A DNA stretch of 64,000 bases. It comes from Streptococcus iniae (lineage in GTDB: Bacteria > Bacillota > Bacilli > Lactobacillales > Streptococcaceae). Shown here piece after piece: positions 54,876 to 62,467 of the stretch. The stretch spans positions 958,001-1,022,000 of the forward strand of contig NZ_CP132230.1 in NCBI RefSeq assembly GCF_030732225.1, read 5' to 3'. A program made the translations under genes and the position numbers. A model generated the notes under the pieces. That model searched no databases, was not told the origin of the DNA, and saw only the letters and a list, made by a program, of their open reading frames with translations. Position 1 is the stretch's first letter. Every line of letters starts with the position of its first letter.

Positions 54876-56546
54876 ATGAAATCAGATATCGACATTGCAC
54901 AGAGTGTTCGTTTAAAACCAATTACAGAAATCATCGCTAAAGTAGGTATTGACTACGACGATATTGAATTGTATGGGAAATACAAAGCAAAATTATCCTT
55001 TGATAAAATTGATACTGTTAAAAACAATCCAGTAGGGAAATTGATTCTAGTGACAGCAATTAACCCAACTCCAGCAGGTGAAGGCAAATCAACTATGAGT
55101 ATTGGATTAGCTGACGCCCTTAATCAGATTGGTAAAAAAACAATGCTGGCCTTACGTGAACCTTCTTTAGGTCCTGTTATGGGCGTTAAAGGAGGGGCAG
55201 CAGGTGGTGGTTTTGCGCAGGTTTTGCCAATGGAAGATATTAATCTTCACTTTACTGGCGACATGCATGCTATTACAACTGCAAATAATGCTTTGTCAGC
55301 ATTGATTGATAACCATTTGCAACAGGGAAATGAGCTCTCCATTGATCAAAGGCGTATTATTTGGAAGCGGGTCTTGGACTTGAATGATCGCGCTCTTAGG
55401 AGTGTTATTGTTGGTTTAGGAAGTCCTATGAACGGTATTCCTCGCGAAGATGGTTTTGATATCACAGTTGCCTCAGAAATCATGGCAATTTTATGTCTTG
55501 CAAGGGATTTAAAAGATTTAAAAAATCGTTTAGCTAATATTGTTATTGCCTATAATACAGATCGTAAGCCGGTTTATGTTAGAGATTTAAAGGTAGAGGG
55601 GGCCTTAACCTTGATTCTAAAGGATGCCCTTAAGCCAAATCTTGTTCAAACCATTTATGGAACACCAGCATTTGTTCATGGAGGCCCTTTTGCCAATATA
55701 GCACATGGCTGTAACTCTGTTTTAGCGACCACAACAGCACTTGGACTTGCAGATTATGTTGTTACAGAGGCAGGATTTGGAGCAGATTTGGGCGCTGAAA
55801 AGTTCTTAGATATCAAAGTTCCAAACCTACCAACTCCTCCCTCAGCAATTGTTATTGTGGCAACACTTAGAGCGCTGAAAATGCATGGTGGTGTTGGCAA
55901 ATCAGACTTGCATTTAGAAAATATGAATGCTCTTAAGGCAGGTTTTGCTAATTTGAAACGACATGTTGAGAACATGCGCCAATATGGTGTTGGAGTTGTC
56001 GTTGCGCTTAATGAATTCCTTACGGATACAGATGCAGAAATTGCTGCTTTAAAAGAACTTTGCAAGGAGATTAATGTACCAGTTGAACTGGCAAGTGTTT
56101 GGGAAAATGGGGCTAAGGGAGGTGTTCAATTAGCAGAAAAGGTTGTTTCTGTTATCGATTCACAGACTTCTCATTTTACAGAACTCTACCAGTCTGAAAG
56201 CACATTAGAAGCTAAAATTGAAGCTGTTGTTAAGAAGATATACGGTGGACAATCTGTTCACTATTCTGCTAAAGCTCAGGCGCAGCTTAAACAATTTGCC
56301 GACTTGGGTTGGGATAAGTTACCAGTCTGTATGGCAAAAACCCAGTATAGTTTTTCAGATGATCCAAGTTTACTAGGAGCACCAGAGGCATTTGATATCA
56401 CTATTCGTGAATTTGTCCCTAAAACTGGTGCTGGCTTTATCGTAGCCTTAACTGGAGATGTGATGACTATGCCAGGTCTTCCAAAACACCCCGCAGCATT
56501 AAACATGGATGTTTCTGATAAAGGTGCAGCTATTGGCTTATTTTAA
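54876..56546 (+). CDS. fhs: Formate--tetrahydrofolate ligase
   Basis: This 556-residue enzyme makes 10-formyl-THF from formate, ATP and THF. It shows the P-loop-like [19 protein letters not shown] (about 65-83), [20 protein letters not shown] and the conserved [19 protein letters not shown], with the C-terminal [19 protein letters not shown]. Length is standard. Start has AAAGGAG about 7 bases upstream. Confidence 0.97.
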   Translation: MKSDIDIAQSVRLKPITEIIAKVGIDYDDIELYGKYKAKLSFDKIDTVKNNPVGKLILVTAINPTPAGEGKSTMSIGLADALNQIGKKTMLALREPSLGPVMGVKGGAAGGGFAQVLPMEDINLHFTGDMHAITTANNALSALIDNHLQQGNELSIDQRRIIWKRVLDLNDRALRSVIVGLGSPMNGIPREDGFDITVASEIMAILCLARDLKDLKNRLANIVIAYNTDRKPVYVRDLKVEGALTLILKDALKPNLVQTIYGTPAFVHGGPFANIAHGCNSVLATTTALGLADYVVTEAGFGADLGAEKFLDIKVPNLPTPPSAIVIVATLRALKMHGGVGKSDLHLENMNALKAGFANLKRHVENMRQYGVGVVVALNEFLTDTDAEIAALKELCKEINVPVELASVWENGAKGGVQLAEKVVSVIDSQTSHFTELYQSESTLEAKIEAVVKKIYGGQSVHYSAKAQAQLKQFADLGWDKLPVCMAKTQYSFSDDPSLLGAPEAFDITIREFVPKTGAGFIVALTGDVMTMPGLPKHPAALNMDVSDKGAAIGLF

Positions 56547-56558
56547 AACTAAGCATCT

Positions 56559-56580
56559 AAGAGGAGTAATCCTCTTTTTT
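56559..56580 (+). terminator. Terminator after fhs
   Basis: AAGAGGA/TCCTCTT (7 bp, 4-base loop) is followed by six T residues. Confidence 0.85.
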
Positions 56581-56638
56581 GTGTCTAGAATGCATAGGTT
56601 AATGTTGGTGGTTACATGGGAAATTTCATTAAAATCTA

Positions 56639-56647
56639 TGATATAAT
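56639..56647 (+). promoter_or_regulatory. Extended -10 promoter of cls
   Basis: TGATATAAT lies 17-25 bases before the annotated cls start, leaving a very short leader; no clear -35. Confidence 0.45.
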
Positions 56648-56664
56648 GAAGGAAATAAATACAA

Positions 56665-58254
56665 ATGGTGGAGGTGAGCATCATCGCTAAAAAAATTAAG
56701 GTCAAACATTTATTACATAAAAGCAAACGAGGGGTTTTGCGAGGGATTTTTAGCCGTGCAACAATTATTGCTCTCCTCATTTTTATCCAGATTCTATTTA
56801 TTATGAAATCCTATGTTTGGATTGAACAATATAGTTATGGCTTAACCATTGTTGAGGGAATTTTTACAATTATTGTTGTTCTTTATTTAGTCAATTCTGA
56901 AATGGATGCTATTTCTCGTGTGACCTGGCTAATTTTGGTTATGATAGCTCCTTTATTAGGGTGTTTATTCTTTTTCTATACGAAGTATGATATTGGATAT
57001 AGAGGCTTAAAAAGGCGTATTAGTCATTTAGTTGAGCTTAGTAGACCTTATTTAAAAGATGATGAGGCCGTTGTCGAAATTCTTAAAGACAACACGTCAA
57101 CGACTTACCATCTGGTTCAATACCTTCAAAGAAGTCGAGCAAGTTTTCCAGTTTATAATAATACTCAGAGTTCTTATTTTTCTGGAGGAGAAGATTTTTT
57201 TGAAACCTTTAAAGAAGAGCTTCTAAAGGCGAAACAGTACATTTTTTTAGAATTTTTCATTATTGCTGAGGGGCTCATGTGGGGAGAAATCTTAAGCATT
57301 TTAGAAGCAAAAGTGAAAGAGGGAGTTGAGGTTCGTGTCCTGTATGACGGTATGAATGAGTTATCTACCTTATCATCTGATTATGCTGAAAGATTGGCGA
57401 AAATTGGTATTAAGGCCAAATCTTTTTCTCCCATCTCACCTTTTATCACAACTTACTATAATTACAGAGATCATCGTAAGATAGTTGTTATAGACGGAGA
57501 AGTGGCCTTTACTGGTGGCATAAATTTAGCAGATGAGTATATTAATGAAATTGAACGATTTGGTCGTTGGAAAGACGCTGGCTTGATGCTAAAAGGCGAA
57601 GCAGTTGATAGTTTTTTAATTCTCTTTTTACAAATGTGGTCAATAACAGAAGATGACCTTGTCATTGAACCTTATCTTTCTCATCATCAGCAGCAACTTC
57701 CAACAGATGGTTATGTCATTCCTTATGGAGACTCTCCTTTGGATCATGATAAAATTGGTGAAAATGTCTATATTGATATTCTTAATCATGCTAAAGAATA
57801 TGTTTATATTATGACACCTTATTTAATATTAGATAGTGAATTGGAACATGCCATTCGTTTTGCTTCTGAACGTGGTGTAGATATTAGGATTCTGATGCCA
57901 GGAAAACCTGATAAACCAATTCCTTATGCTTTGGCTAAAACTTACTACAAAGCTTTAATGTCTTCTGGTGTCAAGATATATGAATATGAACCAGGCTTTG
58001 TTCATTCCAAAGTTTTTGTCAGTGATAATACTAAAGCAGTTGTGGGCTCTATTAATTTAGATTATCGCAGTTTGTACCATCACTTTGAATGTGCCACTTA
58101 TTTGTATCGCACAGCATCTATCGCAGATATTGTTAAAGATTTCCAAGAAGCACAAGCAGAATCCAAGTTAGTCACCTATAAAATGCTTGAAGAGCGTCCT
58201 TGGCATCAAAAGATTGTAGGCTTGTTAGTAAAAACAATTGCACCTCTCTTGTAA
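56665..58254 (+). CDS. cls: Cardiolipin synthase
   Basis: This 529-residue membrane enzyme condenses two phosphatidylglycerols to cardiolipin. Two N-terminal membrane helices (about 30-50 and 60-95) are followed by two phospholipase D HKD motifs, DHRKIVVID with His270 and VHSKVFVSD with His447, each with a GG/GS-I/INLD partner. The start is uncertain: ATG 56665 has a GAAGGA site 11 bases upstream, whereas the strong GGAGGTGA at 56670-56677 points to a codon near 56680 that reads ATC. GTG 56674 is inside that site. Confidence 0.94.
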   Translation: MVEVSIIAKKIKVKHLLHKSKRGVLRGIFSRATIIALLIFIQILFIMKSYVWIEQYSYGLTIVEGIFTIIVVLYLVNSEMDAISRVTWLILVMIAPLLGCLFFFYTKYDIGYRGLKRRISHLVELSRPYLKDDEAVVEILKDNTSTTYHLVQYLQRSRASFPVYNNTQSSYFSGGEDFFETFKEELLKAKQYIFLEFFIIAEGLMWGEILSILEAKVKEGVEVRVLYDGMNELSTLSSDYAERLAKIGIKAKSFSPISPFITTYYNYRDHRKIVVIDGEVAFTGGINLADEYINEIERFGRWKDAGLMLKGEAVDSFLILFLQMWSITEDDLVIEPYLSHHQQQLPTDGYVIPYGDSPLDHDKIGENVYIDILNHAKEYVYIMTPYLILDSELEHAIRFASERGVDIRILMPGKPDKPIPYALAKTYYKALMSSGVKIYEYEPGFVHSKVFVSDNTKAVVGSINLDYRSLYHHFECATYLYRTASIADIVKDFQEAQAESKLVTYKMLEERPWHQKIVGLLVKTIAPLL

Positions 58255-58277
58255 TATATCAGTTAATCTGGTATGAT
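58249..58277 (+). promoter_or_regulatory. Promoter of asd RNA
   Basis: TTGTAA (58249-58254, overlapping the cls stop codon) and TATGAT (58272-58277) are spaced by 17 bp; predicted start near 58284. Confidence 0.7.
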
Positions 58278-58283
58278 AGGGTT

Positions 58284-58434
58284 ATGCGATGAGTCGATTG
58301 TGGTCTAAGACCACTTTTGCGCTGGGGAGGTCATTAAGGCAGGAGCCGACTTTGATAAATTGTGTGAACCTCTTTATCACACTCACAAGTGGAGTGCCCC
58401 GCACCTTTACCGTTTTGGTAAAGGTTTTTTTATT
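58284..58434 (+). ncRNA. asd RNA motif (small RNA)
   Basis: A transcript of about 150 bases between its own promoter and a strong terminator would be non-coding and contain several stems (for example TGTGTGA-like arms GTGTGAAC/TCACAC and TGGTCTAAGACCA). Position and size fit the asd RNA motif, a structured RNA found upstream of asd in lactic-acid bacteria and seen as a separate small RNA in S. pyogenes (from memory). Function is unknown. Family assignment rests on context and not on a model search. Confidence 0.75.
58403..58434 (+). terminator. Terminator of asd RNA
   Basis: ACCTTTACC/GGTAAAGGT (9-bp perfect stem, 5-base loop) is followed by TTTTTT. It lies between the RNA and the asd promoter, so the RNA is likely a separate transcript. 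Confidence 0.9.
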
Positions 58435-58437
58435 TCT

Positions 58438-58465
58438 TTGCAATTTTGGAGAAATAAGCTATAAT
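58438..58465 (+). promoter_or_regulatory. Promoter of asd
   Basis: TTGCAA (58438-58443) and TATAAT (58460-58465) are spaced by 16 bp, giving a leader of about 40 bases before asd. Confidence 0.7.
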
Positions 58466-58512
58466 AGTCTTCAAACAAATTTTTAGAAAATTTAAATTAT
58501 TGAGGTAATACT

Positions 58513-59592
58513 ATGCAAGGTTATACAATTGCTGTTGTTGGGGCTACAGGTGCTGTGGGAACTCAGATGATTAAAATGCTTGAAGAATCATCACTTCCTA
58601 TTTCCAAAATGAGATTACTTGCTTCAGTACGCTCTGCTGGGGAAACCCTTTCTTTTAGAAATGAAGAAGTTGTCATTGAAGAGACCACGAAAGAAGCCTT
58701 TGATGGGGTTGACATTGCATTATTTTCAGCAGGAGGCTCAATATCAGCAAGGTTTGCGCCATATGCTGTTAAAGCTGGAGCTGTTGTTGTTGATAATACC
58801 TCGTTTTTTAGGCAGAACCCAGATGTTCCCTTAGTTGTTCCAGAGGTTAACCCAGAAGCTCTTGATAAGCACCATGGCATCATTTCTTGTCCAAACTGTT
58901 CGACGATTCAAATGATGGTTGCTTTGGAGCCGATTCGTCAAAAATGGGGATTAGACCGTATTATCGTTTCAACCTACCAAGCAGTTTCAGGTGCAGGTCA
59001 ATCTGCAATTAATGAGACCATGAATCAGTATAGTCAAGTGATTAATGAAGGCTATAATCCAAAAGACGTCACAGCAACTATTTTACCTTCTGCTGGTGAT
59101 AAGCAACATTATCCTATTGCCTTTAATGCTTTGCCACAAATTGATGTATTTACAGATAATGATTACACCTATGAAGAAATGAAGATGACTAAGGAAACTA
59201 AAAAAATCATGGCTGATGACAATATAAAAGTATCAGCAACCTGTGTTAGAATTCCAGTCTTATCTGCCCATTCGGAATCCATTTATATTGAAACGAAAAA
59301 AATAGCAGCTATTGAAGAAGTAAAGCAAGCTATTGCTCAATTTCCGGGAGCTGTTTTGGAAGATGATGTTGCTCATCAAGTTTACCCACAAGCAGTTAAT
59401 GCAGTGGGAGCAAAGGAAACCTTTGTTGGTCGAATTCGCAAGGATTTGGATATTGCAAATGGGCTCCATATGTGGGTTGTTTCAGATAACCTTTTAAAAG
59501 GGGCTGCCTGGAATTCGGTTCAAATCGCTGAAACCTTACACGAAAGAGCTTTGATTAGACCGACACAAGAAATGAAGTTTGAGTTACTCTAA
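58513..59592 (+). CDS. asd: Aspartate-semialdehyde dehydrogenase
   Basis: This 359-residue NADPH enzyme of the lysine, threonine and methionine pathway has the nucleotide-binding [14 protein letters not shown], the catalytic Cys129 in SCPNCSTIQ, the conserved [11 protein letters not shown] and [12 protein letters not shown] with the active-site histidine. Length is typical. It is followed by dapA, the next step toward lysine and the peptidoglycan bridge. Confidence 0.97.
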   Translation: MQGYTIAVVGATGAVGTQMIKMLEESSLPISKMRLLASVRSAGETLSFRNEEVVIEETTKEAFDGVDIALFSAGGSISARFAPYAVKAGAVVVDNTSFFRQNPDVPLVVPEVNPEALDKHHGIISCPNCSTIQMMVALEPIRQKWGLDRIIVSTYQAVSGAGQSAINETMNQYSQVINEGYNPKDVTATILPSAGDKQHYPIAFNALPQIDVFTDNDYTYEEMKMTKETKKIMADDNIKVSATCVRIPVLSAHSESIYIETKKIAAIEEVKQAIAQFPGAVLEDDVAHQVYPQAVNAVGAKETFVGRIRKDLDIANGLHMWVVSDNLLKGAAWNSVQIAETLHERALIRPTQEMKFELL

Positions 59593-59627
59593 ACCTTGTC
59601 TCTAAAGAGATGTTGAAAGGAATGCCT

Positions 59628-60557
59628 ATGTCTTTAAAAGAATTACAAAATTGTCAGATTATCACAGCTTTAATTACCCCATTTCATCAGGATGGCTCTA
59701 TTAATTTTACTGCTCTCCCAGACTTAATTGAACATCTTTTAAAGCATCATACCCAAGCTATACTTTTAGCTGGAACTACAGCTGAAAGCCCGACCTTGAC
59801 GCATGAAGAAGAATTAGAACTCTTTTTGGAAGTTCAAAAAATTGTTAAGGGGCGCGTGCCACTTATTGCTGGTATCGGTACAAATGATACACGAGATTCA
59901 GTTGATTTTGCTAAAGAAGTTTCCCAGTTTGGCGGTTTTTCCGCAGGTCTTGCTATTGTTCCTTACTATAATAAACCAAGTCAAGAAGGACTTTATCAGC
60001 ATTTTATTGCCATTGCTGAGGCTAGTGATTTACCAATTATGATTTATAATATTCCTGGTAGAGTTGTTGTAGATCTCCATCCGGATACCTTGTTAAGGTT
60101 AGCAGAACATCCTAATATCATTGGTGTTAAAGATTGTACCAACTTGGATCACCTTGCTTATCTGATAGAGAATAAACCAAAAGATTTTCTGATTTATACA
60201 GGAGAAGATGGGCAAGCTTTTCATGCTATGAATTTGGGAGCGGATGGGGTGATTAGTGTTGCCTCCCATACAAATGGTGACACTATCTATCAAATGTTTC
60301 AAGCTATTGAAGCAGGTCAAATTAAAGAAGCAGCTAAAATACAAAGACAATTTTTACCAAAGGTTAATGCACTCTTTTCAGTTGCAAGTCCAGCTCCTGT
60401 GAAGGCGGTATTGAATCATCTTGGTTTTGAAGCAGGGCCATTAAGATTACCTCTTGTTGCTTGTAATGCAGAAGAAGCAGAAAGAATAATTAATATCGTT
60501 CTTGAAAAAACATCTGCACCAGCGGTGGCAAAAGGAGTTTTAAGGCCAGATTATTAA
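59628..60557 (+). CDS. dapA: 4-hydroxy-tetrahydrodipicolinate synthase
   Basis: This 309-residue enzyme condenses pyruvate with aspartate semialdehyde. It has the Schiff-base lysine Lys168 (IGVKDCTN), the TTAESPTL motif and [11 protein letters not shown] with the catalytic tyrosine and arginine. ATG 59628 is chosen (AAAGGA 6-7 bases upstream); ATG 59610 has none and 59622 is too close. It shares the asd operon. Confidence 0.96.
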   Translation: MSLKELQNCQIITALITPFHQDGSINFTALPDLIEHLLKHHTQAILLAGTTAESPTLTHEEELELFLEVQKIVKGRVPLIAGIGTNDTRDSVDFAKEVSQFGGFSAGLAIVPYYNKPSQEGLYQHFIAIAEASDLPIMIYNIPGRVVVDLHPDTLLRLAEHPNIIGVKDCTNLDHLAYLIENKPKDFLIYTGEDGQAFHAMNLGADGVISVASHTNGDTIYQMFQAIEAGQIKEAAKIQRQFLPKVNALFSVASPAPVKAVLNHLGFEAGPLRLPLVACNAEEAERIINIVLEKTSAPAVAKGVLRPDY

Positions 60558-60598
60558 CTAAAATAATTTTTTGACAATTCTCCTTTAAGTATAATAAC

Positions 60599-60627
60599 TT
60601 GACAAATGACTAAAAGATTAGCATAAT
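60599..60627 (+). promoter_or_regulatory. Promoter of ATP-cone gene
   Basis: A consensus TTGACA (60599-60604) and CATAAT (60622-60627) are spaced by 17 bp. Confidence 0.65.
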
Positions 60628-60664
60628 GTAAGTAGGATGAAAATCAATGAAAAGAGGCGATACC

Positions 60665-61003
60665 ATGCAGATTATTAAACGTGACGGTCAAGTTGCAGAA
60701 TTTGATCCAGATAAAATTTACCAAGCTATCATTAGAGCGGCTCAAACCGTTTATGTTATGGATGATACATGGAGACAAAACCTTGCTAATGTCACCAAAA
60801 AAGTTATTATTGATTTAGAAGAAGTTCATGCTGAAAAACCAACCATTAATATGATCCAATCTTTTGTTGAGAATCGTTTAATGGATGCAGGTTACATTAA
60901 TATTGCAGAACATTATATTTCTTACCGTTTGCAACGTGATTTGGAAAGAAATGGTTATGGCGATAGTGTCATTGTTCATTTACGATTTGAACAGACAAAA
61001 TAA
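60665..61003 (+). CDS. Stand-alone ATP-cone domain protein
   Basis: This protein of about 112 residues starts at ATG 60665 (AGAGG 7 bases upstream). Nearly all of it is one ATP-cone domain: MQIIKRDGQVAEFDPDKIYQAI, then VTKKVIIDLEE, PTINMIQSFVENRLMDAGYINIAEHYISYR. ATP-cones normally sit at the N-terminus of ribonucleotide reductases or in NrdR and sense ATP/dATP. Here neither a reductase nor a zinc ribbon is attached. It could regulate a partner elsewhere. Own promoter and terminator. Function not known. Confidence 0.82.
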   Translation: MQIIKRDGQVAEFDPDKIYQAIIRAAQTVYVMDDTWRQNLANVTKKVIIDLEEVHAEKPTINMIQSFVENRLMDAGYINIAEHYISYRLQRDLERNGYGDSVIVHLRFEQTK

Positions 61004-61012
61004 TATAAAAAC

Positions 61013-61041
61013 AAACCGCAAGTGATTAATTGCGGTTTTTA
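61013..61041. terminator. Terminator ATP-cone / MocR genes
   Basis: AAACCGCAA/TTGCGGTTT (9 bp) with an 8-base loop, T-rich on the plus strand. The stop codon of the convergent MocR gene (61026-61028) lies in the loop. Confidence 0.8.
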
Positions 61042-62288
61042 GCTTTGGTATGGAGAGACCTTAAGAAATCGAGAGTGTTTTCCTTAAGTTCTATTTGGAG
61101 GTAACTTGATTTTTTATGCCTTAGCAATTGATGCTTTTTCAAATGCTTTAAATCCCAATCACAGTTTTTGGAATCGTATCTTAATGTTAGAAATTGAGGG
61201 GTTACAGTATAATCATCTAATCCAAGTTCTTTTTGCAAATACTTTTCTGTTTTTTGAAGCATAGTTTGAAAAATGTGTCTGTGTTGTTTTAAATTTTTAT
61301 CAAACATACCATTAGCTAGATAGAGTGACAATGCTTTTTGCATGATTAAATTAGTGTCTAAGTCAATCATGCTTTTATGTGTTAAAAATGGTTCTTGCAA
61401 TGCTTTTGGAAGCACTAATGCCCCTATTCGTAGAGAAGGAAAAACGCTAACAGAGAATGATTTTAAATAAATGACACGCTGATTAATATCAAAATAATGT
61501 AGAGGAGTATTATTGCTTTTAGCAAATTCCCCTAAAAAGTCGTCTTCGATGATGTAGACATCATATTGATTAGCCAGGGCAATAATTTTCTCCTTCTCCT
61601 CATTACGATAAGAGAGACCTAATGGGTTTGAAAACCTTGAAATTGTATAAAAAAACTTGATATCACCTGCTTTAAAAATTTTTTCTAAAACCTCTAAATC
61701 TATTCCATTAAAGGAGCGATCAATGCGTTTAAAAGGAAGTCCAAGTGATTTGACTAAGTCTTCCATGCGATGATAAGTTGGTGATTCTAATAAAATACAA
61801 TCTTTGGCATTGGGAAAGGTCATTTGGCTTAAAATGTAGAGTGCTTGTTGGGTACCTGATGTGATGATAATATCTTCTTTATTGGCATAGACTGCAATCT
61901 CAGCAAAATAAGAAAGTAGTGAATCAATCAAATCATCCAGACCTTGATTTTTATAATAGTAGTCAAAAAGGTAACTTTCTTGTTGGCTGAGGCTATCATT
62001 TAGACAGAGTCTAAAATCTTCATAAGCTTGTTTATGATGGTTTTTAAAAGGACTAAGGTAACTATTAGTATTTTCTTGCTTTCCTAAAATATAATAACCA
62101 CTCTTTGGAACAGCATAAACTAGTCCCTGGTATTTCAAGTCTAGTAAAGCACGTTGAACAGTATCTTTACTGCAATGATACGTTTGGCTTAGTGACCTAA
62201 TAGAAGGAACTTTATCTCCTTTTACCAATGTTTCTTCAGTGATAGATTGGGTAATGTCATTAATAATTTGTTGGTATTTGTTTAGCAT
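61026..62288 (-). CDS. MocR-type regulator lacking the PLP lysine
   Basis: This 420-residue protein joins a GntR winged helix (VPSIRSLSQTYHCSKDTVQRALLDLKYQGLVYAVPKSGYYI) to a fold-type I aminotransferase domain (ITSGTQQALYILSQM; SPTYHRMEDL; RFSNPLGLSY; IIEDDFLGEF). The expected PLP-lysine motif SFSK reads SFSV (Val280) within YLKSFSVSVFPSLRIG. Without this lysine, PLP cannot bind as an internal aldimine, so the domain may sense another ligand or be degenerate. It is divergent from the ABC-F gene across 179 bp, a common arrangement for a regulator and its target, but the target is unproven. Confidence 0.88.
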   Translation of the reverse strand: MLNKYQQIINDITQSITEETLVKGDKVPSIRSLSQTYHCSKDTVQRALLDLKYQGLVYAVPKSGYYILGKQENTNSYLSPFKNHHKQAYEDFRLCLNDSLSQQESYLFDYYYKNQGLDDLIDSLLSYFAEIAVYANKEDIIITSGTQQALYILSQMTFPNAKDCILLESPTYHRMEDLVKSLGLPFKRIDRSFNGIDLEVLEKIFKAGDIKFFYTISRFSNPLGLSYRNEEKEKIIALANQYDVYIIEDDFLGEFAKSNNTPLHYFDINQRVIYLKSFSVSVFPSLRIGALVLPKALQEPFLTHKSMIDLDTNLIMQKALSLYLANGMFDKNLKQHRHIFQTMLQKTEKYLQKELGLDDYTVTPQFLTLRYDSKNCDWDLKHLKKHQLLRHKKSSYLQIELKENTLDFLRSLHTKAKNRN

Positions 62289-62384
62289 GCCTTATGTCCC
62301 CATACAGATTCTTTTTTATATTCTATCTTAAATAGCAAAAAGAGGCAAATTTGGAATAGAATAAGTGACTTGGCCTATCATGCG

Positions 62385-62413
62385 TTGACAAATGTGCGTA
62401 TTTTTGCCATAAT
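62385..62413 (+). promoter_or_regulatory. Promoter of ABC-F gene
   Basis: TTGACA (62385-62390) and CATAAT (62408-62413) are spaced by 17 bp; transcription would start near 62420. Confidence 0.7.
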
Positions 62414-62428
62414 GACATATAGATTTAT

Positions 62429-62448
62429 GCCGTTTTGACGGCTTTTTT
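62429..62448 (+). terminator. Possible attenuator in ABC-F leader
   Basis: GCCGT/ACGGC (5 bp, 4-base loop) is followed by six T residues between the promoter and the ribosome-binding site. It has the form of an intrinsic terminator in a leader of about 48 bases. Confidence 0.55.
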
Positions 62449-62467
62449 GATGATTAAGGATGATAAT

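Noticed and set aside
58289..58486. 65-codon plus-strand ORF between cls and asd
   Set aside because: It overlaps the asd RNA, its terminator and the asd promoter and has no ribosome-binding site.
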